DNA of 64,000 nt from a bacterium (GTDB lineage: Bacteria > UBP15 > UBA6099). Both the position numbers and the translations under genes were made by a program. Under the pieces are notes generated by a model. That model was given only the letters and a program-made list of their open reading frames with translations, searched no databases and was not told where the DNA came from. Location: positions 1-64,000 of the forward strand of contig JAKQPS010000018.1 of NCBI GenBank assembly GCA_029564595.1. The letters run 5' to 3'. Of the stretch, positions 56,801-64,000 are shown piece by piece. How positions within the stretch are numbered: the first letter of the stretch is position 1; every line of letters starts with the position of its first letter.

Positions 56801-58283
56801 GATCGCCCCTGCGATATTCCTTCCCGCGGGCACGACCATAATCGCCGACTACCAGTTCAACCCGGAAAGCCCGGACGAGCTTTCGAGGGGATACAAGCAG
56901 CGGATAGCCGGAGCATGGAAACGGGCCGGCACGGATTTCAAGTTCAGCCTCAACTCAGGCGACACCTACTACACTCCCATAGGCGGCGCGTCCGATTTCG
57001 AGGTCGGCAAACTCTCCATGTCGCTGTCGCATAAAATCGGCGATACGTTGACGTTCAGCGCCGACCGGCTGAACGTTGACACCGCGCTCGACCTCGCCGA
57101 CTCCAACAGGCGCTCAAGCGTCCAGACGCGGTTCTCTCTGGCAGGCTCGCTGGGATTCGTCTCCAACTTCAATCTCGGCTACCAAACGCGGGAGACTACA
57201 GACGACCTTTCCCCGGCCCAGACTGACGACAGCGACGACAAGCTCAACCTCACTATGGCGATGCCCCTGCCGTGGCTCAAAAACGCGGACATGACTCTCG
57301 GATACCAGACCGGCGAATACAGCAACAACGTTACCGGAGCCGGAAACACGAACCAAAGCAACACAATCGGCATTAACTACAAGCCAACGTCCAAACTGGC
57401 CCTGACCACCATGTTCGTCGTCAACAAGCTGGATTCGGAGAGCGAGACCCTGACATTTTCCTCTATGAACCGCTCGCGGAAAATCGGAGTCAAATGGACG
57501 CCGTCCACTATGCTGACGCTGACGGCGGACTTGGACACGCAGCAGACGAGCGATTCGCGGCCCACTGTGGCTGACAGGGAAATAAACAGCTCGCGGCTCA
57601 TGCTTTCCACCGCTCCGTTCGGAAACGTCAAATCGGTTGTGATATCTTATTCGCAACAGGACACGCCGAGCGCGACAGGCCCTTCGACGGGGAGCAAAAC
57701 GACCACTTTCACCACCGGATACCTTATCAACAAAGCCCTGACTTTCACTCCCGCTTTCGCTTTCACGGACTCCTACTCAGGAGACACATCCTCCACGAGC
57801 AGCCAGACACAGAACTACAAGCTCGACTTCAGACCTCCCGGAAAAACATATCACGCGGCGATCATGCGCAACCAGACGACTTCGGATGTGACCTCTGCGA
57901 GCGGAACCAACTCCTCCGAAAACTCCGGATGGAATCTGGCTCTGGGCTACGACCCCAGCAAATTTTGGAATTATTCCGTGAATCTTAAAATGGATTCCAC
58001 AAGCTCCGGTTCGGCGTCCGATTTTGAGACATTCTCTTTTTCGGGCCGGGCGATGAACAAGCCCAAGGAAGGCCGCGCCAGATGGCTCAACCTTCAACAC
58101 ACCTCAAGGTCAGGCTCAATTGGCGACACCGCTAGAATCCTCGAACTCGGCTCGGAAAGCAAGCTGTCTGAACTGATATCAATGAACTTCTCATACAAAA
58201 TGTCGCAGCATTCAAGTTCAAGCAGAGAAGACAGCAATTACACCGGCCACATCATTGAAACAACTCTAAAAGCAAACTTCTAA
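53844..58283 (+). CDS. Pro/Glu/Lys-rich exported protein with predicted outer-membrane barrel
   Basis: A 1479-residue exported protein. The signal peptide is about 1-34 (ending VASSASA). Residues about 35-455 are a low-complexity Pro, Ala, Glu and Lys linker like that of TonB or PspC, with short coiled segments such as ELLKIIDDILKKEEEK. From about 460 to the end the protein is beta-rich: DYVLDVFQGTITFNR and DYTVDSVRGEIAPAI units (a strand-turn pattern seen in SprA-like barrels), then a long array of amphipathic strands ending in ETTLKANF. A terminal Phe is the usual outer-membrane barrel signal. The linker would span the periplasm. It may be a porin-like or secretion-related protein; the family is uncertain. 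Confidence 0.7.
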   Translation: MTFERSRIRAARIFAIVTALFFATVMSVASSASAATSADTPQIKPQIFHDAAPQNPQSDELLKIIDDILKKEEEKGKVKPPEFDDVIDSLIYQLENAIPERAEDSAAVKTAEEKPTPPPAPPAPAMPKIQELLDKLDKVGGIETDQSPTEEAEPEKEKEAVAPEIMAEKSAPRIEPEKPVPAAAPAELPVAEKEEKKAATPKPAPVKPTEAPKASEQSKPSQQPATAAPAPVKSAEKKDQTISPRREQAAKRAKTAKPPAPAAPASKTETPQKEKTKPVEKKPEEKTPPPAEQVPKQKPQTASGTTEKTEASQTTSSAAAPPASEQSEIDRLLLRLENSADGTTKEEIKKEETAPRAPERKKRSLTVPSTIMSFPERETVAPAAEPEKTDKKKEKLKRSSETKKAEPPAATASPPAVSPPAAPAPRPSSLVYPSEQPAAPATEQKKDQPEKAADKKTKVELSGYRYLKYRAYESSGASQEFMSREGLRNAGERIEQGTDMTVTASVGDDLKVTGKFYEMPREDRDMTFDILRGHYGLTYGNVSVSLDGGEFAGVSKSADGIGLTYEDSRTDVTALMSKSKSQSGVVSFMGRNIKGPYDLNARDIVGGSVSVTVNDEAAPASDYVLDVFQGTITFNRILSPVDKVTISYEKKLTGGFNAGGLTGIAANRKSANGKFAYGLTHVVQQANRQARKLTESVSLETPVLIIDGGNYFLQVQNRFVVRSDATNGTETIIKNNNVTLQPNIDYNWLAQPGIGAHDIERFYAQGRFLLRTPPDPADTFAVSYSYYTENTSIQETIREPLALDETGSRGFPEKFTIYSGSENIYVCSDIDLNICPILLSPGADYVVQERLNRIDFLIPRNAADEYIRADYWSYPDIGSLETDYDHVVNDIRLKYQPNSDITIEYEMATSLADVSSRPISVTSQTVKVIEADLDCRLPSNAKDCVFPLGKPDIVANTVVLYLNDTVSQESVLKRGSDYTVDSVRGEIAPAIFLPAGTTIIADYQFNPESPDELSRGYKQRIAGAWKRAGTDFKFSLNSGDTYYTPIGGASDFEVGKLSMSLSHKIGDTLTFSADRLNVDTALDLADSNRRSSVQTRFSLAGSLGFVSNFNLGYQTRETTDDLSPAQTDDSDDKLNLTMAMPLPWLKNADMTLGYQTGEYSNNVTGAGNTNQSNTIGINYKPTSKLALTTMFVVNKLDSESETLTFSSMNRSRKIGVKWTPSTMLTLTADLDTQQTSDSRPTVADREINSSRLMLSTAPFGNVKSVVISYSQQDTPSATGPSTGSKTTTFTTGYLINKALTFTPAFAFTDSYSGDTSSTSSQTQNYKLDFRPPGKTYHAAIMRNQTTSDVTSASGTNSSENSGWNLALGYDPSKFWNYSVNLKMDSTSSGSASDFETFSFSGRAMNKPKEGRARWLNLQHTSRSGSIGDTARILELGSESKLSELISMNFSYKMSQHSSSSREDSNYTGHIIETTLKANF

Positions 58284-58321
58284 ACCAAATTTTTAACGAG
58301 AATAATCCGGAAAATAGGATT

Positions 58322-58448
58322 TATTCCATCGTTACCAAGGTCTCCTTGGTAACGGATTGACCGAAAGCTCCGCTTTCTCGTTTTCCTTTATATCTGCGTT
58401 GCCAAGGAGACCTTGGCAACGATGAGCGAGAGACCCTAGCAACGATGA
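58322..58448. repeat. 127-bp twin-hairpin repeat, copy 1
   Basis: It contains two perfect 10-bp hairpins with 3-nt loops: GTTACCAAGG/CCTTGGTAAC (loop TCT) and GTTGCCAAGG/CCTTGGCAAC (loop AGA). The loops are complementary to each other. The copy starting at 58,567 is the same sequence, 245 bp downstream, apparently without change. Confidence 0.85.
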
Positions 58449-58475
58449 GTGATGTTTGATCGTTGTTTGAGAGAA

Positions 58476-58564
58476 TCGGCCACATACGGTCTTGAAGAAC
58501 AGCATAAGCGAAAAACGGGGACTGGCAGCGCGCATCTCAGCGATGCCTGTACCCGCTTTTCGCG
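58476..58564. repeat. 89-bp dispersed hairpin element, copy A
   Basis: The arms GCGAAAAACGGG and CCCGCTTTTCGC pair except for one mismatch and enclose a GGCA/TGCC inner stem. A diverged copy lies at 59,700-59,789, just after the next gene. It may be a REP- or MITE-like non-coding unit, or a transcription terminator without T-tract. Confidence 0.75.
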
Positions 58565-58566
58565 CC

Positions 58567-58693
58567 TATTCCATCGTTACCAAGGTCTCCTTGGTAACGG
58601 ATTGACCGAAAGCTCCGCTTTCTCGTTTTCCTTTATATCTGCGTTGCCAAGGAGACCTTGGCAACGATGAGCGAGAGACCCTAGCAACGATGA
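58567..58693. repeat. 127-bp twin-hairpin repeat, copy 2
   Basis: This is the second copy of the twin-hairpin unit, in the same orientation and adjacent to the dispersed element at 58,476-58,564. The perfect identity over the hairpins implies a recent duplication. Confidence 0.85.
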
Positions 58694-58755
58694 TTAATCC
58701 TAATGATGGCAACGCGATTCAATGAATATCTTTCATGGTTTCGCAACTTTGCTTA

Positions 58756-58784
58756 TTGACACAATGGTTTAAAATGAATAACAT
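58756..58784 (+). promoter_or_regulatory. Sigma-70-type promoter
   Basis: TTGACA at 58,756-58,761 and TAACAT at 58,779-58,784 are separated by 17 bp. The start codon at 58,826 follows 41 bp later. This exported-protein gene thus has an ordinary promoter, unlike its right-hand neighbour. Confidence 0.55.
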
Positions 58785-58825
58785 ACACATTAAGAAGCTC
58801 TGAAAATCATTTTATAAAGAAAGCG

Positions 58826-59683
58826 ATGGTAATAGCGTTGGAAAAAGCGTTCATCCCCTTGTTTGCCGTTATGGTTTTGCTATTCGGAGTTCCGCGCGCG
58901 GTTTTCGCCTCCAGCCCTCAATCCGACCGGAGCTATTCCACGCCTCTTTTTGTTCCCGAAGCTCTGACGCTGGAGCATAATCAGCCGGACCCCGAAAAGC
59001 GAATCGGCGTCTCAATCGGAACAAGCTACGCGCAATTCGGACGGATAGCCAACGTGCCGTCGGCGGACGTTCACATAAGGGCCGAGGGCGCGAACTACCA
59101 CGCTCTCGCGAGCGTAGCCGGGTTCGACGTCTCGTATGTCAAGCAGGACTACAGGCTGACGAGAGTTTCCGGCAAGACAAAGAACGTGGCGAAACACGAG
59201 GCGGATATAATCGGGGTCGGATGGGAGTCAAGCCCCGGACTTTTTCGGCTTCCTTTGAATGGAGGAATCGCTCTCGGCTCCGTTATGTATTTCGACGACA
59301 ATGGAGCCGGGAGCCAGAACTTCGCGCAACACCGGGCGGCATACACGTTCAGGCATGGCAACCGCGTTTCCGGGCGCGTCGGCGCCAACTGGACCACCGG
59401 AGACGTTGAGAACCTTTCCGGCGCTCTGGCTTCGGTTTATTATTCCGTCGGCGACGAATTGACTCTTTACGCCGACTACAACTCGAAGGATATCCACAAG
59501 CTCGTGTTCAACCGGGTTATCCTCCCTTCGGAGGGAATCGACTGCTCGACATGCGGCGACGACGCTCTGTCTGTGGGGATGTCGTTCAAGATACGCGGAT
59601 ACGCGAGAGCCGTAATAGGTTTTTACGATGTGGATGACCTTATGGCTCCGATGGCCGGAATTTCCACTTTCAAGGAATATTGA
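58826..59683 (+). CDS. Exported beta-rich protein, possibly outer membrane
   Basis: A 285-residue protein with an N-terminal signal peptide (about 1-29, hydrophobic IPLFAVMVLLFGV, ending at VFASS). The mature part alternates polar and hydrophobic residues (RIGVSIGTSYAQFGRI, YTFRHGNRVSGRVGANW, GDELTLYADYNSKD), consistent with an 8- to 12-strand barrel, but the C-terminal end (STFKEY) is a less typical barrel signal. A CSTC pair lies near residue 240. I do not recognise the family. It sits between repeat elements and has its own sigma-70 promoter. Confidence 0.6.
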   Translation: MVIALEKAFIPLFAVMVLLFGVPRAVFASSPQSDRSYSTPLFVPEALTLEHNQPDPEKRIGVSIGTSYAQFGRIANVPSADVHIRAEGANYHALASVAGFDVSYVKQDYRLTRVSGKTKNVAKHEADIIGVGWESSPGLFRLPLNGGIALGSVMYFDDNGAGSQNFAQHRAAYTFRHGNRVSGRVGANWTTGDVENLSGALASVYYSVGDELTLYADYNSKDIHKLVFNRVILPSEGIDCSTCGDDALSVGMSFKIRGYARAVIGFYDVDDLMAPMAGISTFKEY

Positions 59684-59699
59684 ACGTATGATAAGAAAA

Positions 59700-59789
59700 T
59701 CGGTCACATTAGGTCATGATGAACAGCAAAAGCGAAAAACGGGGACCGGCAGCGCGCGTTTCAGCGGCTGCCTGTACCCGCTTTTCGCG
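59700..59789. repeat. 89-bp dispersed hairpin element, copy B
   Basis: It matches 58,476-58,564 over about 90 bp with scattered changes that mostly keep the stems (for example GGACCGGCAGC for GGACTGGCAGC). Copy B begins 16 bp after the preceding stop codon. Compensated hairpin differences suggest that the folded form is maintained. Confidence 0.75.
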
Positions 59790-59814
59790 GTTCCTGCGGG
59801 ATTGGCGCTATCAA

Positions 59815-59858
59815 TTGTGACAAAAATGCCGCATGTTAGTCGCAAAAATGTCACAGTC
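59815..59858 (+). promoter_or_regulatory. Upstream activator site of the RCC1 lipoprotein gene
   Basis: The segment contains TTGTGACAAAAATG and TCGCAAAAATGTCACAG. It aligns without gaps to the minus-strand site at 36,309-36,352 (33 of 44 identical) and, like it, ends 87 nt before a sigma-54 element. TGTGACA and TGTCACA at its two ends are inverted. Confidence 0.65.
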
Positions 59859-59945
59859 TGGTGAAAATGAGCCGAATTCGAACAAAACTATTGTCAACTT
59901 TTACATGCTTTTGCCCGCTTTTGCAACGCGGTTTTCTCCGCGCGG

Positions 59946-59963
59946 TTGGCATGGTTCTTGCCC
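59946..59963 (+). promoter_or_regulatory. Sigma-54 (-24/-12) promoter
   Basis: TTGGCATGGTTCTTGCCC matches the TGGCAC-N5-TTGC consensus, with GG and GC 10 nt apart. It lies 67 nt before the start codon at 60,031 and 87 nt after the upstream site. Confidence 0.75.
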
Positions 59964-60030
59964 TACATTTGCAAAAGCGCCAAAAAGCTATTCGCTGTTA
60001 AGTCAAATATTAACTAAGCCGAGGTGTCTG

Positions 60031-63000
60031 ATGAATAAATCGAGGATGATTTGCGCGGGACTGTTGTGTCTGATTCTAGCGGCGGCAGGTTGCGGGGGCG
60101 GCGGAGGCAGGGGAACGCTGCTGCCGAGTCAGCCGGGCGCTCCGGCGGCGAATAAGTTGTCCCGCGTCATCGGCTATGTGTATGACGGCGACGGTCGGCC
60201 TGTGTCCGGCGTTCGAGCGCAATCGGTCACTACGGCGCGGGGCGTGCGCGTCGCGGCTGCGGGCGGTGGCGCTTCCGCCGTTTCGGACGCCAACGGCATG
60301 TTCTATTTCTCCGTTTCCTCTTCTCCGGCTGAAAACGAGCGCATCGTCCTCAAACTCTCCAAAGGCGGCTATGTTGACAACCATGTTGTTTACCGGGTTC
60401 GATACTCCGCCGTTGAGAACGAGGATTTGCTGATGCCCGTCAGGATGTTGCGCGCGCCGGGAAGCGAGTCGCCTGAGACCGCCACAGTGGCGGAAGTCAG
60501 GCGCGCGAACGGCACGACCGCGATTTTCACGCCGACGATAGTGACCGACCCCGACAGCGGGCTGCCTGTGGCAAGAACAGTCGTCACCATCGAAGACGAC
60601 ATCCAAGAAGTGTCATTCAAGCTGCCGTCGCCGGCAAACACGAATGTGTCGTCCGTGACGTTCACCATCGGGGGCGCGGTGTCTGCTGGCAGGTCCGCCG
60701 GACGGGTTCTGGGCAGCGAGGGCGGCTCGATTCAGGTCACAGGTTCGCTGTTCTATGGCGACCCGACGGACCCCAAGGCTCTTGAGGTGTTTCCGGGCGA
60801 GTTCCTGACGAAGGACAATGTCCCCAGCAGCGCGGCGCGCAGAACAGCGGGCAGCGGGGGCGGCGGCGAAGGGGTTCTAGTCACAGCCGGGTTTACCCAG
60901 ATAAAGCTAACGGATTCTTCGGGAGACGAGATAACTTCATTCGCGGACGGCGCGGAGGTCGGCGTTGTGATGCGGGTTCCCGACGGCGTCTTCAATCCCG
61001 ACACCGGGGCGACTGTGGCCGAAGGCGACAACGTGCCGATTTTTACTTATGACGAAGCAGCCGGAGAATGGAAAGTCGAGTATAACAGCAACGGGACGAT
61101 CAAGCGCGGAACAGTGATGCGGGACACCGACGGCCTCTACGTGCCCTTCACCACCGACCACCTTTCTTGGTTCAACCTCGATTGGAAGGGCCTTCGATGC
61201 CCCGACGGCCATCCCGCCATCAAAGCGGTTGATGATACGGGAGCTTATTTGACGAGTTTTTCTGTTTCAACTTTACATAGTGATTCCGCATTTTGGACAT
61301 ACCCCATGCAGACCAATGACGGCATAGCAGAGTTCATGAGCGCTCCGGCTGACATCCCGTGGAGCATTCGGGTTTGGGCGGAAGGTTTCTATAGCGACAC
61401 TGTTAGTATGATTGGATGCAATGACGTTACCATTCCTATGCATCGACTAAATGGCACAAGAGTTTACGCGAATGCCACATGCGGAGGCCGCGCTTACTCT
61501 GATGTCAATATTTATGCGTACAAGGAAAATATTCGAGTAGGCTCCCAAAAAGCCTTACACGGCACAGCATCTCTATTGCTCCCTCCCAATACTGAAGTAA
61601 CGATATACGGCATATCAACTGACAGTTGCAAGGACATTAAGAGCGATTTATTGACGACCACTAACGCATACACTGCGCAATCAGTGCAATTGTTATTTGA
61701 CAATGCTTGCTGTCCAACAAACAGCTACGATGAGCCTCTGCGTGTTTCAGGCCTAACGCCTGCCAAAGCGATAGGTGTTAATCCAGAAGCGTCAGTAAAT
61801 GGAACCATAGTTTTCTCCAAACCCGTGATGTATCCAATTTTCTTTGATATGCCTCTCACAATCACGCTCAAACAGGGAGCAGACACTATTCTTGATAATG
61901 TTGCGGCTTCGACTCTCGGAACCGTTTCATGGCCTGACGCATCTGTAGGAACCGCTCAGACACTTTCATTCACTGTCGCCCGCGCAGACGATATTCAAGC
62001 GGGAAAAACTTACTCCTTCACCGTCGGCCTTGCCCCATCATACATTATCGCAGATGACGGCGCGGAGCTCGAACTCTCTTCCTATCTTTCCTCAACATCG
62101 GGCGTCGTCTCATACACTGCCGCAAGCGTCACTGGCTCATTCTCCACAGTGTCTGACGGAACCAACAGGCTGCCCGAACCTGTCCCCGGGCCGGACAAAG
62201 ACGCCGGAATCGGAGCGCTCGTCACACTTGACGGCTCCGAAAGTTCAGACCTCGACGGAGACCCGCTCACGTTCGACTGGGAACAGGTTTCAGGGCCGTC
62301 TGTCGTCATTTCAAACTCTACCTCCGCCGTTGCGACGTTCACCCCGTCCACCGCCGGCGTTTATGTCTTCAAACTAACTGTCAACGACGGCAATGGCGGA
62401 ATAGTAAGCGCTCAGACAACAGCCACCGTCTGCAATATCTTCTGCGGAACTAACGCGGACTGCGACGACAGCGACCCGCTCACGTCCGATGTGTGCGAGA
62501 ATCCAAACACATGCAGCGCGGAATGCTCGAACACAACATGCTCGGCTGAATGTTCGTCAGACTCCGATTGCGACGACAGCGACCCGAACACAGTTGACGA
62601 ATGTTCCGCCCCCGGAACTTGCGAAGCCGCCTGCGTCAACTGCATACCCGCGTGCGAGAACAACTCTCAATGCAATGATTCCGACCCGCTCACATTTGAC
62701 ACATGCGAGAACACGAACACATGCGCCGCCTCTTGCGTCAACACGCCCATAGAATGCAATACGGACACGGACTGTTACGGGGGAACCCCAGCCTGTATTA
62801 ATGGCGGACTACTTTCTTCTGATTGCGTTGTTTGTGTAAATAATTCACACTGCGATGATTCAGCCCCGTTAACATGGGATGTGTGTGAGAATCAAGGACA
62901 AATCAACGCCTATTGTTCAAACACGCCTTGCGAAGCCGCCTGCTATTCCGCTTCCGATTGCAATGACGGAAACCCGGACACGAATGATATGTGCTTCGCT

Positions 63001-64000
63001 CCAGCCTCATGCGAAGCGGAATGTTTATCCTTTTCAAATTTAAACGTAATCTCGGCAGGATACTCACATTCATGTGCAATCCACACGAACGGAACCGTCA
63101 AATGCTGGGGAGATAATAGCTATGGTCAACTTGGCGACGGCTCGACGACGAATTCATTGGTGCCTGTAACAGTAACAGGCATTTCTAACGCCGTATCCGT
63201 TGATGTAGGTTTTTATAATCACACCTGCGCGGTTCTTTCAGACGGACAGGTCAAATGCTGGGGATATAATGGACATGGTATACTTGGCGACGGCACGACA
63301 ACAAGTTCATACATGCCCGTGACCGTAACAGGCATTTCTAACGCCTCATCCGTTTCAGCAGGCGGAAATCACACCTGTGCGGTTCTTTCAGACGGACAGA
63401 TCAAATGCTGGGGAAATAATTCAAATGGTCAATTTGGAGACGGCACGACGACGGCTTCATCCGTGCCCATAGCTGTAACTGGCATTTCTAACGCTTCATC
63501 CGTTTCAGCAGGTGATCTTTACACCTGCGCGGTTCTTTCAGACGGACAGATCAAATGCTGGGGATGGAATGATTTCGGTCAACTTGGCGACGGCACTACG
63601 ACGGATTCACTCGTGCCTATATCCGTAACAGGCATTTCTAACGCCGTATCCGTTGCGGTAGGAAACGGTTATTTACCACATTATACTCACACCTGCGCGG
63701 TTCTTTCAGACGGACAGGTCAGATGCTGGGGGAATGGTGGCTATGGTCAACTTGGGAACGGCACGACAACCGATTCATCCGTGCCTGTAGCCGCAACAGG
63801 TGTTTCAACCGCAGTATCCGTTGATGTAGGTTTTTATCACACCTGCGCGGTTCTTTCAGACGGACAGGTCAAATGCTGGGGATATAATATGTATGGTCTG
63901 CTTGGGAACGGCACGACGATAAGTTCAAAAGTGCCTTTATATGGAACAGGCATTTATAATGCCATATCCATTTCGGTAGGAGGCGATCACACCTGCTCTG
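60031..64000 (+). CDS. RCC1-repeat lipoprotein, runs off the right edge
   Basis: Open from 60,031 to the window end (1323 codons, no stop). A GAGGTG site precedes the ATG. The N-terminus ends in lipobox LAAAGC, so it is a lipoprotein. Domains in order: a carboxypeptidase-regulatory-like beta module (VIGYVYDGDGRPVSGVRAQ, about 45-115); an all-beta region to about 700; a PKD-like domain (ALVTLDGSESSDLDGDPLTF, about 730-790); five or more Cys-rich repeats of the form CDDSDPLTxDxCENxNTCxAxC (about 810-1000); and RCC1-type blades (CAVLSDGQVKCWG...GQLGDGTTT), each about 50 residues, continuing past the edge. The blade DNA is near-identical at a period of about 150 bp. It is probably a surface adhesin or carbohydrate-binding protein controlled by sigma-54. 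Confidence 0.88.
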   Translation, partial: MNKSRMICAGLLCLILAAAGCGGGGGRGTLLPSQPGAPAANKLSRVIGYVYDGDGRPVSGVRAQSVTTARGVRVAAAGGGASAVSDANGMFYFSVSSSPAENERIVLKLSKGGYVDNHVVYRVRYSAVENEDLLMPVRMLRAPGSESPETATVAEVRRANGTTAIFTPTIVTDPDSGLPVARTVVTIEDDIQEVSFKLPSPANTNVSSVTFTIGGAVSAGRSAGRVLGSEGGSIQVTGSLFYGDPTDPKALEVFPGEFLTKDNVPSSAARRTAGSGGGGEGVLVTAGFTQIKLTDSSGDEITSFADGAEVGVVMRVPDGVFNPDTGATVAEGDNVPIFTYDEAAGEWKVEYNSNGTIKRGTVMRDTDGLYVPFTTDHLSWFNLDWKGLRCPDGHPAIKAVDDTGAYLTSFSVSTLHSDSAFWTYPMQTNDGIAEFMSAPADIPWSIRVWAEGFYSDTVSMIGCNDVTIPMHRLNGTRVYANATCGGRAYSDVNIYAYKENIRVGSQKALHGTASLLLPPNTEVTIYGISTDSCKDIKSDLLTTTNAYTAQSVQLLFDNACCPTNSYDEPLRVSGLTPAKAIGVNPEASVNGTIVFSKPVMYPIFFDMPLTITLKQGADTILDNVAASTLGTVSWPDASVGTAQTLSFTVARADDIQAGKTYSFTVGLAPSYIIADDGAELELSSYLSSTSGVVSYTAASVTGSFSTVSDGTNRLPEPVPGPDKDAGIGALVTLDGSESSDLDGDPLTFDWEQVSGPSVVISNSTSAVATFTPSTAGVYVFKLTVNDGNGGIVSAQTTATVCNIFCGTNADCDDSDPLTSDVCENPNTCSAECSNTTCSAECSSDSDCDDSDPNTVDECSAPGTCEAACVNCIPACENNSQCNDSDPLTFDTCENTNTCAASCVNTPIECNTDTDCYGGTPACINGGLLSSDCVVCVNNSHCDDSAPLTWDVCENQGQINAYCSNTPCEAACYSASDCNDGNPDTNDMCFAPASCEAECLSFSNLNVISAGYSHSCAIHTNGTVKCWGDNSYGQLGDGSTTNSLVPVTVTGISNAVSVDVGFYNHTCAVLSDGQVKCWGYNGHGILGDGTTTSSYMPVTVTGISNASSVSAGGNHTCAVLSDGQIKCWGNNSNGQFGDGTTTASSVPIAVTGISNASSVSAGDLYTCAVLSDGQIKCWGWNDFGQLGDGTTTDSLVPISVTGISNAVSVAVGNGYLPHYTHTCAVLSDGQVRCWGNGGYGQLGNGTTTDSSVPVAATGVSTAVSVDVGFYHTCAVLSDGQVKCWGYNMYGLLGNGTTISSKVPLYGTGIYNAISISVGGDHTCS

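Noticed and set aside
58449-58670. Small frame across the hairpin repeats
   Set aside because: It is made entirely of the repeat units and has no ribosome site.
1-64000. tRNA, rRNA or CRISPR array
   Set aside because: By eye I saw no cloverleaf with T-loop consensus, no rRNA landmark and no regularly spaced short repeats.

Overview
The window looks like part of the chromosome of an uncultured Gram-negative bacterium. Outer-membrane-type barrel proteins, a lipobox lipoprotein, a two-repeat Na/Pi symporter and sigma-54 (-24/-12) promoters all point to a diderm. A CoA/thiolase cluster, ferredoxin-type proteins and large Cys-rich surface proteins would fit an anaerobic deltaproteobacterium-like or candidate-phylum lineage, but no rRNA or marker gene in the window settles this. 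I saw no tRNA, rRNA or CRISPR array.

Region 1 (about 1-19,200) is accessory and defence-like. It opens with a small unknown protein, a helix-rich phage-type protein, a DUF932 protein and a Cas4-like PD-(D/E)XK Fe-S nuclease. These are followed by an ADP-ribosylglycohydrolase, an ARPP-1/DUF6569 protein and an FGE-fold protein. A clear sigma-70 promoter then drives a three-gene restriction-modification operon: an SNF2 helicase, a type III Mod-like methyltransferase and a DEGH helicase with a PD-DxK nuclease. A DUF3800 protein, a duplicated scrap of the res 3' end and an AT-rich stretch follow. The region closes with a stand-alone group II-like reverse transcriptase whose promoter is separated from its start codon by about 320 nt of strongly foldable leader.

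Region 2 (about 19,900-31,700) is metabolic. An operon encodes two thiolase-fold proteins without the usual Cys and His, a double-SCP2/DUF35 fusion and a free DUF35 protein. It is followed by an FAH-family hydrolase, a Na/Pi symporter, a sensor kinase divergent from a PhnD-like binding protein, a deoxyhypusine synthase-like enzyme and a TIM-barrel epimerase.

Region 3 (about 31,900-43,000, minus strand) holds a giant secreted FN3/dockerin-like protein, a response regulator fused to an anti-sigma-type ATPase with a STAS partner, a lipid kinase and a Gld-type ABC operon. Region 4 (about 43,250-53,700) holds a VKOR protein, a GH57 enzyme, an Mre11-like protein with broken metal motifs paired with a Rad50-like ATPase carrying a transmembrane hairpin, a GT-C-like membrane protein, an Fe-S protein and a DUF169 protein. 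Region 5 (53,800-64,000) encodes three exported surface proteins separated by hairpin repeats; the last is an RCC1-repeat lipoprotein that runs off the right edge.

Two observations are the most novel. The two large exported-protein genes at 36,156 (minus) and 60,031 (plus) share a sigma-54 promoter and a 44-bp upstream site, with the same 87-nt gap between them. The reverse transcriptase with its structured leader is a candidate RNA-templated defence system. The methyltransferase gene also has a sharply bounded AT-rich catalytic core inside GC-rich flanks, consistent with exchange of the specificity module.
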